Shown here piece by piece: positions 52,347 through 61,041 of a stretch of 64,000 bases of DNA; the first letter of the stretch is position 1, and each line of letters opens with the position of its first letter. Under the pieces are notes generated by a model that saw only the letters and a list, made by a program, of their open reading frames with translations, was not told the origin of the DNA and did not search any database. This stretch comes from Actinokineospora inagensis DSM 44258 (GTDB lineage Bacteria; Actinomycetota; Actinomycetes; Mycobacteriales; Pseudonocardiaceae). The translations under genes were made by a program, and so were the position numbers. The stretch covers positions 64,548 through 128,547 of the forward strand of contig NZ_KI519517.1 in the NCBI RefSeq assembly GCF_000482865.1. The letters run 5' to 3'.

Positions 52347-54323
52347 TCAATGGACCGACAGTGCCCTGGCGGCCAGCAGGCCGGTGCGGGCCACCGCGTC
52401 GGCGTCGCCGAGGATCACCGAGTTCACCCCGGGCCGGATGCCCGCGGCGGTCACCCAGTGCACCGACTCGGTCGGCACGCCGAACGCGAAGCGGCGCGGG
52501 TGGGCCCGGCCGGACACGTCCACCAGGTGGTACGGGCTGCGGGTCACCGCGAGCCCGCCGGTCTCGTAGTGGCCGCCGTCGCGCTGGGGGATGCGGTAGT
52601 GCGTGCAGTCGCCCCGGGTCAGCAGGCGGCGGATCAACGGGTCACTGGTGGTGCGCACGTCGGTCTCCGGTAACCTGGCCTCCACCAACGCTTTCGCCCG
52701 GTATTCGACGCCGGGGACGCGGGCGGAGCGGGTGACGAAGCCGCCGTCAACGCAGCCGACCGTCATGCCCGGACCGACCACCGACAGCACACCGGCCTCG
52801 ATCAGCGCGATCATCTCCTCGATCCGCGACACCGGCGGTCCGATCGAGACGAATGCGTTGAACGGCGTGTACCAGCCGCGCAGCGCGTCCCGATAGGACT
52901 CACCGGAGATGCCGCTGTGGTCGACGACCAACCGGATCTCGTTGCGCAAGTCCCGCAGGACATCCAGCGCCGCCTTCAGCGGACCGTCCACAGTGCCCAG
53001 TTGAGCCTCGCGCACGTCGGCTTCCAAATAGGACACCAGCCAGTCGTGGAAGTGGTCCGGTCCGGTGAACTCGATACCGTCGTGCGGGTGCGCGACGCGC
53101 TGCCAGTCCCAGTGCTCGTCCGGGCCGATGCCGCACTCGGCGAGCAGGTCGGGGTTCTCGGTCCCGATCTCGGTCGCCAGGTAGCGGCGGCGGAACTCGT
53201 CGGCGTCGCACACGCAGTCCCGGCCGCGGATCAACGTGCTGTAGTACACGGCGCGGACCTCGCGGTCGATCAGCGGCCACACCTCGGTGCCGAAGTCCGG
53301 CAGGTCGCCCTGCTCGGCGCGGGCGCGGAACGCGGCGATCACCGGCGGGGTCAGGCACAGCGGCTCGTGCCGCCCGTGCGCGCCCTTCTGGTTGGCCCCG
53401 CGCGAGTGGTGCGGCACCCCGCGCCTGCACCCGGCGATCATCCTGGGCTCCCGCCTGGACGGCCGGTAGGTGACCTTGTCGCCGTCGCGGGTGAACACGC
53501 CGCCGCGGCCGGTGGTCAGCAGCGCCATGTGGTCGAAGAAGTTCAGGCCCATCCCGCGCAGGATAACCGGCTCGCCCGGTTCGATCGCGGACAGGTCTGT
53601 CTCGGCCGGGTTGCCCGGCGGGTGGTAGTACAGGTCGTTGTCGTCGGCGAACTCGCGCAACGCTTCCTCGCGCTCCCCGGGGTGGGTGTCCAGGTGGCCC
53701 ATCGCGAGCACGACCTGGTCCAGACCGGTCAGCCGCGCACCGCCGTCCAGGGTCAGCGTCTGCGTGCCGTTGTCCGCGTCGACCAGGTCCACCGCCCGGC
53801 ACGGGTGCTGCACGATGGTGACCCGGCGCGGCGCGTGCCGGACCAGGTGCCGCAGCACCCAGCTCAGGTACTGGCCGTAGAACGCGCGCGACGGGTAGTC
53901 GTCCGGGCCCAGCCGGGCCGCTTCCGCCAGCACCGCGGGCGGCTCGTCGTCCAGGGGACCGATCAAGGTCAGGAACCGCGCCCACTCGTACAGGCTCGGC
54001 CCGGCCAGCACCGGCCCCGCGCAGTCGACGGAGTCGTCCACGAACATGGTCACCTGCGCGGCGACCGTGTTCATCAACAACTCCGCGGCCTGGCCGGTGC
54101 GCCAGACCCGGCTGCCGGTTCGCAGGTGCGGGTCGACCAGGTGGATCCGCAGCCGGTCGCCCTCGTTCAGGCACTCCGACGCGTTGGCGCACAACCGGTC
54201 CAGCACAGACAGCCCGCGTGGTCCCAGTCCCACCACGCACACCTCGACCGTGCCGCCCATGTGCTCGGAATCGGCGTCGCCGCGCACGGTGCGCGCCGCC
54301 GGGATTGACTCCTTCGCCATCAT
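52347..54323 (-). CDS. Large FAD/NAD(P)-binding protein
   Basis: The ~658-aa protein opens with a Rossmann dinucleotide site VCVVGLGPRGLSVLDRL and belongs to the NAD_binding_9 type, with LHxxDP-like LVDPHLRTGSRVWRTGQ and VLAMGHLDTHPGE typical of lysine/ornithine N-hydroxylase-like flavoproteins. No second, reductase-type domain is obvious. It may oxidise an amine or serve a redox step in a small-molecule pathway. ATG 54323/54320 pair used; the longer frame is not coding. It is 76 bp upstream of purU. Confidence 0.82.
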   Translation of the reverse strand: MMAKESIPAARTVRGDADSEHMGGTVEVCVVGLGPRGLSVLDRLCANASECLNEGDRLRIHLVDPHLRTGSRVWRTGQAAELLMNTVAAQVTMFVDDSVDCAGPVLAGPSLYEWARFLTLIGPLDDEPPAVLAEAARLGPDDYPSRAFYGQYLSWVLRHLVRHAPRRVTIVQHPCRAVDLVDADNGTQTLTLDGGARLTGLDQVVLAMGHLDTHPGEREEALREFADDNDLYYHPPGNPAETDLSAIEPGEPVILRGMGLNFFDHMALLTTGRGGVFTRDGDKVTYRPSRREPRMIAGCRRGVPHHSRGANQKGAHGRHEPLCLTPPVIAAFRARAEQGDLPDFGTEVWPLIDREVRAVYYSTLIRGRDCVCDADEFRRRYLATEIGTENPDLLAECGIGPDEHWDWQRVAHPHDGIEFTGPDHFHDWLVSYLEADVREAQLGTVDGPLKAALDVLRDLRNEIRLVVDHSGISGESYRDALRGWYTPFNAFVSIGPPVSRIEEMIALIEAGVLSVVGPGMTVGCVDGGFVTRSARVPGVEYRAKALVEARLPETDVRTTSDPLIRRLLTRGDCTHYRIPQRDGGHYETGGLAVTRSPYHLVDVSGRAHPRRFAFGVPTESVHWVTAAGIRPGVNSVILGDADAVARTGLLAARALSVH

Positions 54324-54641
54324 CACCGTCCTCGTCCGCAGTTGTCGAACTCCCCTCGGTGGTACCAGAGCGGCGGCACGGTCCCGCCCCGACACACACC
54401 GCGATCCGGCAGGCGGTGGTGGGTGAACAGCGCCTATGCGGCGGCGTTATTGCTCGAACCGGCGACAACGACCCAGGTCACCAAGGGGACCAAGGTGAGC
54501 GTGGTTCGGAACCATCGGCACCAGCGGCTGAGGGGGTGGACATCCCGCCGTGATCAAGACGGGTGTGGGTGAGCAGGCCCCACCTGTGCGGAAACTGGTC
54601 CTAGTTGGACAACTCGCCGGGGCGGTTCCAGGTCGACTTCG
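54324..54641. other. Intergenic region upstream of the FAD-PurU-GNAT operon
   Basis: About 318 bp with no supported gene. It should hold the promoter of the minus-strand operon; I see no operator, repeat or terminator that stands out. Confidence 0.45.
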
Positions 54642-55559
54642 TCAGCGCGGCGGGGAAGTAGCCGGTCCGGATCGGTCGGCGCGTTCGACCAGGTCGCCGA
54701 TGCGCTGGGCGAACAGCGGCCACAGCTCACCAGGGAAGCCGTGGCCCATGCCGTCGACGACCAGCAGTTCGGCGCCGGTGATGGCGGCGGCGGTGGCCCG
54801 GCCGCCGCTGACGTCGCACATCAGGTCGGCGGCGCCGTGGATGACCAGGGCGGGGATGTCCAGCGAGCGCAGCCGGTCGGTGCGGTCGCCGGACGCGATG
54901 GACGCGACGGCCTGGCGGAGCATGCCCGTGTTGTCGCGGCCGCCCCGGTCGTAGGCGCGGGTGGCGCGTTCGGTGGCGGCCCGCTCGTCGAACCGGAACC
55001 CGGGTGAGCCCACCGCTCGCAGCGCGCGGACCTGCCAGGCGATGTAGCCGTCGCGGTCGGCAGGCGGCTCCCCGAGCGGGCCGATGGCGGCGAAGTTCGC
55101 CCGGCCGACGTCGGGGTTCCCGGTGGTGGACATCATCGAGGTGAGCGAGCGCACCCGGTCGCGGTGCTCCAAGGCAATGGTCTGGGCCACCATGCCACCC
55201 AGCGACGCGCCGACCAGGTGGACGCTGCGCAGGCCCAGCGCGTCGAGTAGCCCGATTGTGTCGGCGGCCATGTCCGACAACGTGTACGACACCGACGAGA
55301 AATCGCCCGCGAGCGCGGCCGCCACATTCGGCTCCGGCCCGTCGGTGAAATGCGTGGACCGGCCGGAATCGCGGTTGTCGAACCGGATCACATGCAGGCC
55401 GCGCTCCACCAGTTCCGCGCAGAACCCGTCCGGCCAGTTGATCATCTGCGCGCCACCGCCCATGACCAGCAGGACAGGCGGGTCGCCGGGATCGCCGAAC
55501 CGCTCGTAGACCGTGGTGATCCGGTCGGGACCGACCCCCGTCGCCGTTTCCTCCGCCAT
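54642..55559 (-). CDS. Alpha/beta hydrolase (RdmC-like)
   Basis: The 305-aa protein has YERFGDPGDPPVLLVMGGGAQ, the nucleophile elbow VGASLGGM, and the late His in DGMGHGFP, giving an alpha/beta hydrolase resembling anthracycline methyl-esterases such as RdmC; many homologues act in general ester metabolism. ATG 55559 used; a longer frame to 55733 has no homology. Monocistronic. Confidence 0.87.
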   Translation of the reverse strand: MAEETATGVGPDRITTVYERFGDPGDPPVLLVMGGGAQMINWPDGFCAELVERGLHVIRFDNRDSGRSTHFTDGPEPNVAAALAGDFSSVSYTLSDMAADTIGLLDALGLRSVHLVGASLGGMVAQTIALEHRDRVRSLTSMMSTTGNPDVGRANFAAIGPLGEPPADRDGYIAWQVRALRAVGSPGFRFDERAATERATRAYDRGGRDNTGMLRQAVASIASGDRTDRLRSLDIPALVIHGAADLMCDVSGGRATAAAITGAELLVVDGMGHGFPGELWPLFAQRIGDLVERADRSGPATSPPR

Positions 55560-55792
55560 CGCGGCGAACACCCCATTTCGCAAGAGAACCGGCCGAAAAG
55601 CTACCACAGAATCCGCGCCGTGACCCCGGGGAAATCGACGGAAAACGGGTCCGATAACATCGGTGTGGAAAGCGGAAATGACACTTGGCCCGGTGCCGCG
55701 GGCATGGGGTAGCGTGGGTTCGGCTCGTCGCACGGCGGGCGGACCGGGCAGTTGAGCAAGCAGCGGCCCACCGAATCGGGTGGAGGTTCCGC

Positions 55793-56125
55793 ATGGGCAC
55801 GGTGCTGGCGTTCACGGTGGCGAGAGCCCCCGGCCGGGACGTGGTGTCGTTCACCGGCGAGGTGGACATCGGGTCGGCCCCGACGCTGCGCGACGGGCTG
55901 GCGCGACCGTCCGCCGCCCTGCTCGTCGCCGACTTCACCGGGGTGACCTTCCTCGGCTCCACCGGGCTGACCTGCCTGCTCCAGGCGCACGACCGGCTCG
56001 TCGCCGAGGGCAGGGCCCTGGTCGTGGTGACCCCGCCGACCAGCGCGGTCAGCCGGGCCATCTCCATCTCCGGGGTGGACCAAGCCGTCACCGTGGTGGC
56101 TACCCTCGGCGACGTTCCCGGTTGA
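55793..56125 (+). CDS. STAS-domain anti-sigma factor antagonist
   Basis: This 110-aa single STAS domain has [20 protein letters not shown] and the phospho-acceptor segment [13 protein letters not shown]. Such proteins bind anti-sigma factors when unphosphorylated. No anti-sigma factor is encoded nearby. TGGAGG is 7 nt before the ATG. It is only 10 bp upstream of the response regulator and probably in the same operon. Confidence 0.9.
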   Translation: MGTVLAFTVARAPGRDVVSFTGEVDIGSAPTLRDGLARPSAALLVADFTGVTFLGSTGLTCLLQAHDRLVAEGRALVVVTPPTSAVSRAISISGVDQAVTVVATLGDVPG

Positions 56126-56135
56126 GGAGGCGCGC

Positions 56136-56831
56136 GTGCACCTGGTGGTGGTCGACGACGAGGCCGCGGTCCGCGACTCGCTGTCCAGGACCCTCCGGTT
56201 CGAGGGCTACACGGTGTCCACCGCCACCGACGGCGCCGCCGGGGTGGAGTTGGTGCGCACCGAGCGCCCCGACGGGGTGATCCTGGACGTCACCATGCCG
56301 GTGCTCAGCGGCCTCGACTGTTGCAGGCTGTTGCGGGCCGAGGGCAACTACGTGCCGATCCTCATGCTCACCGCCCGCACCGGTGTCACCGATCGGGTGG
56401 CCGGGCTGGAGGCGGGCGCGGACGACTACCTGGTCAAGCCGTTCGCCCTGCAGGAGCTGCTGGCCCGGGTGAAGGCACTGCTCCGGCGGACCGAGTACAA
56501 CGCCGCCACGGCCGCCGTCGAGTCCTCGGCCCTGCGGTTCGCCGACGTGCTGCTCGACCCGGCGACCCGGGAGGTCATCCGCGGCGACCGGCCGCTGAAG
56601 CTGACCCGCACCGAGTTCGCCATCCTGGAGGCGTTCCTGCGCAACCCGCGGATCGTGCTCACCCGCACGTCGATGTTCGAACAGGTCTGGGGTTTCGACT
56701 TCGGCGCCGCCTCCAACGGCCTGGACGTCTACGTCGGCTACCTGCGGCGCAAACTGGAAGCGGAAGGCGAGCCGCGCCTGCTGCACACCGTGCGCGGCGT
56801 CGGCTACGTGCTGCGTGAGGAGCCACTGTGA
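56136..56831 (+). CDS. OmpR/MprA-like response regulator
   Basis: The 231-aa regulator has a receiver domain ([13 protein letters not shown], phospho-Asp in VILDVTMP near residue 51, Lys in LVKPFAL) and an OmpR-type winged helix ending GVGYVLRE. It resembles mycobacterial MprA, an envelope-stress regulator. GTG start with GAGGAGG upstream. The stop overlaps the kinase start (GTGA). Confidence 0.93.
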   Translation: MHLVVVDDEAAVRDSLSRTLRFEGYTVSTATDGAAGVELVRTERPDGVILDVTMPVLSGLDCCRLLRAEGNYVPILMLTARTGVTDRVAGLEAGADDYLVKPFALQELLARVKALLRRTEYNAATAAVESSALRFADVLLDPATREVIRGDRPLKLTRTEFAILEAFLRNPRIVLTRTSMFEQVWGFDFGAASNGLDVYVGYLRRKLEAEGEPRLLHTVRGVGYVLREEPL

Positions 56832-58222
56832 AGCGGCGGTCGTTGTCGTTGCGGGCCCGGTTGACGGTGCTCGCCGTCGCCGCCGTGGCCGTCGCCGTGG
56901 TCGGCGTGTCGCTGACGTCGTGGTTGCTGCTGCGCACCAAGCTCCGGCACGACTTCGACGCCCAACTCCAGTCGTACGCCCGGGTCGCCGCCACCGCCGC
57001 CACCCCCGCCGACGCCCTCGACCTGCTCCAGAACAACAGCGGCCACCGCGACCAACACCACGGCGGCGGCCTGGTCATCCAGTTCCTCGACCGTGCGGGC
57101 CAACCCACCGGCCCGGCAGCGGGCGACGCCACCGCCATCCCGCTGACCACGCGGGCCCAGGCCGCCGCGATGGGGGTCGACAGCCGCGGCTCCGAGCTGG
57201 TCCGGATCGGCCCGGACCGCTACCAGGTGTGGTCCACCCCGACCTCGACCGGCGCGGTGCAGGTCGCCATGGACGCCGAACAGGTCGAGGGCACCGTGAC
57301 CGAACTGGGACTCTGGCACGTCCTCGTCGGCCTCGCGGGCATCGCCGTGGCGGCTCTGCTGGGTCGAGTGGTCGCCCGCACCGCCCTGCGCCCCGTCGAC
57401 ACCTTGACCGCCGCCGCCGAGGACGTCGCCCGCACCCAGGACCTGTCGGCGGGCATCGAGGTCCGCGGCACCGACGAACTCGCCCGCCTCGGCGCCGCCT
57501 TCAACGCCATGCTCACCGCCCTCGCCGACTCCCGCGACGCCCAACGCCGCCTGGTCCAAGACGCGGGCCACGAGCTGCGCACCCCCTTGACCAGCCTCCG
57601 CAACAACATCGAACTCCTCGTCCACGCGGCATCCACCGGCCGACAACTCGCCCCCGAAGACCAAACCCGCCTACTGGCCGACCTCTCCGCCCAGGCTGTC
57701 GAACTCACCACACTGATCGAAGAACTAGTCGACCTGTCGACGGGGGAGCGCTCACCCGAGGCAGAAGAGTTGGTCGACCTGAGCGATGTCGTCGGCCCAG
57801 CGGTGGAACGCGCCCGCGCCCGAGCCCCCCAGGTCAGCTACGCGACAGACTTCACCCCAGCACGAGTACACGCGCGCGTAGCGGCCTTGGAGCGGGCAGT
57901 CCTCAACCTGCTCGACAACGCCGCCAAATGGAGCCCCCCCGGCTCCACAGTGACAGCACGAATCACAGCGTCATCTGACGGCGCACGAATAGACGTAGAC
58001 GACGAAGGCCCCGGAATCGCAGACGCCGACGTGCCACATGTATTCCAACGCTTCTACCGCTCCGACGAGGCCCGAGCCCTCCCCGGCTCGGGATTGGGCT
58101 TGGCAATCGTAGAACAAATCGCCACCCAACACGGCGGCACAGTATGGGCAGGCCGAGCAGAAACAGGCGGCGCCAGAGTAAGCATCCTCCTCCCCATCGC
58201 CCCCGCGCCCGACCCAAGCTGA
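56828..58222 (+). CDS. MprB-like sensor histidine kinase
   Basis: 464 aa: one N-terminal membrane helix (about 13-35), an extracytoplasmic sensor part, a second helix (about 160-180), HAMP, then the DHp box [14 protein letters not shown] with phospho-His near residue 247, and the ATPase with [19 protein letters not shown] and GSGLGLAIV. It is the partner of the upstream regulator. From about 57740 to the end codon use shifts to many A-ending codons (GCA, CGA, GTA, ACA), unlike the first two thirds. Confidence 0.93.
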   Translation: MKRRSLSLRARLTVLAVAAVAVAVVGVSLTSWLLLRTKLRHDFDAQLQSYARVAATAATPADALDLLQNNSGHRDQHHGGGLVIQFLDRAGQPTGPAAGDATAIPLTTRAQAAAMGVDSRGSELVRIGPDRYQVWSTPTSTGAVQVAMDAEQVEGTVTELGLWHVLVGLAGIAVAALLGRVVARTALRPVDTLTAAAEDVARTQDLSAGIEVRGTDELARLGAAFNAMLTALADSRDAQRRLVQDAGHELRTPLTSLRNNIELLVHAASTGRQLAPEDQTRLLADLSAQAVELTTLIEELVDLSTGERSPEAEELVDLSDVVGPAVERARARAPQVSYATDFTPARVHARVAALERAVLNLLDNAAKWSPPGSTVTARITASSDGARIDVDDEGPGIADADVPHVFQRFYRSDEARALPGSGLGLAIVEQIATQHGGTVWAGRAETGGARVSILLPIAPAPDPS

Positions 58223-58488
58223 GTACGGGACCCCACCACACCGCCCACATGGCGAAGCGCCGCAACACACACCGCCACCCGCGACGCGACTTGATAAGTG
58301 GGCGGGCGAGCGAGCTCGATGTGCTGGTGGGTACCGGGCATTGGGCGGTGGATTTCTTGTTGGCGGAGAAGTCGCGCTCGGCCCAGATCGACAACGCGCC
58401 ACCCCGGCACCGCGCGCCCAAAAACCCACCCCTGATCGACGAAGCTCCACACTGGCACCGCGCGCCTCGGGACCCGCCGATACCAACC
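58223..58488. other. Non-coding region before the MITE-like element
   Basis: No gene is supported; the open frames here lack coding bias. The sequence loosely mixes repeated CACCGCGCGCC-like words but I see no clear structure. Confidence 0.45.
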
Positions 58489-58637
58489 GCCCGTTGTGGT
58501 GAAGTTGTTTTGTTTGGGGGGAGCGGTGGCCTAAGCCGGCTGGCGGGTAAGGCCACGCTTTCCAGTGGCCCCGCCTTTTAGCCTTACCTGAGGCTGCCGC
58601 TAGGGGCCCCAAACAAAACAACTTCACCACAACGGGC
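58489..58637. repeat. MITE-like palindromic element with 31-bp perfect inverted ends
   Basis: The ends 58489-58519 and 58607-58637 are perfect inverted copies (GCCCGTTGTGGTGAAG then TTGTTTTGTTTGGGG), enclosing 87 bp that itself contains a GTGGCCT/AGGCCAC hairpin. The arms are AT-rich for this genome. No coding capacity and no obvious flanking target-site duplication, but the form fits a non-autonomous mobile element or a large structured RNA. Confidence 0.8.
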
Positions 58638-58734
58638 ACCCCAGCTTTCATCTGGCGCCCGGGGCCGGCGTCGCCGCCAGGCGACCAGGCCGAACCCCGA
58701 GGCGCAGCCGAGGCCCAGAGCTCCCTCACACCAA

Positions 58735-58932
58735 GATCAACCGAGAACAAAGCCCCCAAATACACAGCCTAAACGACCCCACCGACAAGAACACCCAGCC
58801 GACCAAGACCCATGATCAACCCGACGAAAGCCCCCGAATACACAGCCTAGCGACGACCACCGACAGCCCACGCGATCACGTCCGCGATCCATGATCAACC
58901 CGATGCGAAGCCCCAAATACACAGCCTAGACC
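58735..58932. repeat. 79-bp tandem repeat, 2.5 units
   Basis: GATCAACC occurs at 58735, 58814 and 58893 (exact 79-bp period), each followed by AAGCCCC and AATACACAGCCTA. The third unit is partial. On the minus strand each carries TAGGCTGTGTATT. No frame is coding. Confidence 0.8.
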
Positions 58933-59045
58933 GACCCACCGACACCCCCCACCAACCACCACGCACCCACCCCGCACCGGAACTCTCACGCTAGCCGAGC
59001 GGATCTCTCATCGAACCTTCATCCGCGTTCGGCACCGTAGGCAAC

Positions 59046-59945
59046 GTGACAACGGACCTTGCCGAAACGATCCTGATCGGGATCGCCTGTGCGGTGGTCG
59101 CGAGTGCGTTCTTCGCGACGGGAGTGCTGCTGCAGCACCGGGTAGTGAGCGCGATGACCCCCGCGGGTGAGCTGGGTCGGTCCGCCCTGCGCAAAATGGT
59201 CCGGTCGCCGGGTTGGCTGGCCGGCGTAGGGTCCGGCGTCCTCGGCGGATGCCTGCATGTCGTCGCGCTGTCGTTCGCACCGGTGGCCATCGTCGAGCCG
59301 GTCGGCGTACTGGGACTCGTCTCGATCGTCGTAGTGGGTGCCCGCCTGCGCCGTGAGCACGTCGACGTGGGGACTCGCCGCGCCGTGTTGGCCGTGTGCG
59401 CCGGTGTAGGCGGTTTCGTCGTAGTCGCCGCCGGGGCGATCAGTTCGCAGCCGGTGGCGCAGACCGGTCAGGTGCAGTTCGTAGTGGCTTGTGCCGCCGT
59501 CGTCGGCTTCGTCGGATGGCAGCAGCGAAGCTGCCTGGCCACCAGCGCCGCCGCGGCCGTCGTGTCCGGCTTCGGCTCAACGGTCGTCCGCGCGGCGTCG
59601 CAGCACTGGCAGGAAGGCGGCGCGGTCGCGGTCGACCTGGGGTTGAGCGTCGAAGCCGCGGCCCTGCTGCTCACCGGCGGCTGGCTCATGCAACGGGCGT
59701 ACGCGCGCGGCACGGCGGCCCTCGTCGTCGGCACGACAACCGTCCTCGGCCCCATCACGTCCGTCCTCGTCGGCCTGACCCTCTACGGCGAGGCAACCGG
59801 CCTGACCGGCGAGGACATCGCGGGCATGACGCTGCTGGCCCTGCTGGCCATCGCCGGTGTGCGGGTCCTCGCCCAGTCAATGCACCCCACCGAACCGGTG
59901 GTCGCGGTCGTACCCCCAGTTGAGCAGCACGCGCACGCCGCGTGA
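59046..59945 (+). CDS. DMT/NIPA-like transporter
   Basis: The 299-aa protein has nine or so membrane helices in the EamA/NIPA pattern: ASAFFATGVLLQHRVV, FAPVAIVEPVGVLGLV, and late ALVVGTTTVLGPITSVLVG. NIPA-like members move Mg2+ or small metabolites; the cargo is unknown. GTG start at 59046. Followed by a small membrane protein whose stop is 455 bp downstream. Confidence 0.85.
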   Translation: MTTDLAETILIGIACAVVASAFFATGVLLQHRVVSAMTPAGELGRSALRKMVRSPGWLAGVGSGVLGGCLHVVALSFAPVAIVEPVGVLGLVSIVVVGARLRREHVDVGTRRAVLAVCAGVGGFVVVAAGAISSQPVAQTGQVQFVVACAAVVGFVGWQQRSCLATSAAAAVVSGFGSTVVRAASQHWQEGGAVAVDLGLSVEAAALLLTGGWLMQRAYARGTAALVVGTTTVLGPITSVLVGLTLYGEATGLTGEDIAGMTLLALLAIAGVRVLAQSMHPTEPVVAVVPPVEQHAHAA

Positions 59946-59962
59946 CCAAAGAAAGGCACGAG

Positions 59963-60400
59963 ATGACAACACCACCTGAGCCGGAGCAGTACCACCCGGC
60001 CAACCCCCTTGGCTCCGACGCGGGTGACCAGCAGGCCGAGCAGCCCCACGCCGGATACGACGGTTCGACCGAGCGCTTCGCGGAACAACCTCAAGCTGAC
60101 CACGAGGCCCCGGCAGGCGAGTCCGATCAGCCCCAGGTCAGCCCCCAGGTCCAGGACAACCGGCCGTCCCGGCTGCGCCGCGTGGGCTCGGCCGCCGGTC
60201 GGGTCGCCCGGCATCGGGTGACGCTTCCGGTGGTTGCCCTGGTCGTCGGCGGTGCCATCGGCGCGGGTGTAACCGCGGTGGCTATGCATGAGGGGGACCA
60301 CGCCGCTCCCGCCGTGAGCCAGACCGACCACCGGGGTGCGCCGAATGGTGAGCACGACCGGGGTGGGGGCGAGCGAGGTGGCAGGCCTGGGCACCGCTGA
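59963..60400 (+). CDS. Single-pass membrane protein with acidic/Gln-rich N-terminus
   Basis: The 145-aa protein has a polar, Gln/Glu/Pro-rich cytosolic part (about 1-75), a basic stretch, one membrane helix (about 88-108, LPVVALVVGGAIGAGVTAVA) and a short His/Gly-rich outside tail. No family recognised. GAAAGG lies 6 nt before the ATG. It is 17 bp after the transporter and probably co-transcribed. Confidence 0.72.
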   Translation: MTTPPEPEQYHPANPLGSDAGDQQAEQPHAGYDGSTERFAEQPQADHEAPAGESDQPQVSPQVQDNRPSRLRRVGSAAGRVARHRVTLPVVALVVGGAIGAGVTAVAMHEGDHAAPAVSQTDHRGAPNGEHDRGGGERGGRPGHR

Positions 60401-60419
60401 GTGACGCGGGTGCCCGCCG

Positions 60420-60454
60420 GACCCCCGGAACGTTACCCCGACGTTCCGGGGGTC
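60420..60454. terminator. Bidirectional terminator between convergent genes
   Basis: A perfect 14-bp stem (60420-60433 with 60441-60454, arm GACCCCCGGAACGT) and a 7-nt loop lie between the convergent membrane protein and lipoprotein genes. Confidence 0.85.
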
Positions 60455-60476
60455 TCCCGCAGGTGAGCGGTGACCG

Positions 60477-61037
60477 TCAGTCGTTCTCCACGGTGAAGTC
60501 CCAGATGGCCAGCACGTGCCCGGCCTGGCGCCAGTTGATCTGGGCGTGCCCCGTCTGGAACCGGCCGGTCAGCTTGAGGGTGGCCGGATGCCCCGGTGAC
60601 GCCGTCACGTCGCCTGCGCCGGACGGGGTCAGCGCGACCGTGGCGCCGGTCTCGTCCTGGCAGAGCAGGTCGGCCATGGCCAGGTGCACGGTCCCGGCGG
60701 TCGGGGCGGCGGTCACCGTGATCTCACCGGTGATCGCCTCGTCCGGCCGTCCGGTGTGCGTGGTGGCGGTGTCGGCCGGGCCGGTCGTGGTGAGCAGCGC
60801 CTTGGCGTCACCAGCCAGTTCGACCTGGACCGGCGCGCCCATCGCCACCAACTGCGGGTGACCGGGGGAGGCGGTGACCGGCGCGGGAACGCCGGGCGCC
60901 GCACTGGCCACCGGGAACGCGCCGAGGCTGGCGACGACGTCGTCCGCCGACGGCTCGGGCGGGGTGGAGCAGCCCGTGAGGAGAACCGCGGTGAGCGCCA
61001 GGACGGCGCCCACCGCGGATCGGGAAGCAGACGGCAT
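60477..61037 (-). CDS. Putative lipoprotein
   Basis: The 186-aa protein has a lipoprotein signal with lipobox LTGC at about residues 20-23, so it should be lipid-anchored outside the membrane. The rest is Ala/Pro/Thr-rich with no recognised domain and ends WDFTVEND. It begins 4 bp after the phosphoesterase stop, so the two are one operon and may act together. Confidence 0.8.
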   Translation of the reverse strand: MPSASRSAVGAVLALTAVLLTGCSTPPEPSADDVVASLGAFPVASAAPGVPAPVTASPGHPQLVAMGAPVQVELAGDAKALLTTTGPADTATTHTGRPDEAITGEITVTAAPTAGTVHLAMADLLCQDETGATVALTPSGAGDVTASPGHPATLKLTGRFQTGHAQINWRQAGHVLAIWDFTVEND

Positions 61038-61041
61038 GGGG

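Noticed and set aside
54400-54640. Extra small gene upstream of the flavoprotein
   Set aside because: Short frames overlap each other without ribosome sites or homology.
58144-58581. 145-aa frame overlapping the sensor kinase end and the MITE-like element
   Set aside because: Basic, Pro-rich peptide reading antisense-like filler; no start signal and it runs into the palindrome.
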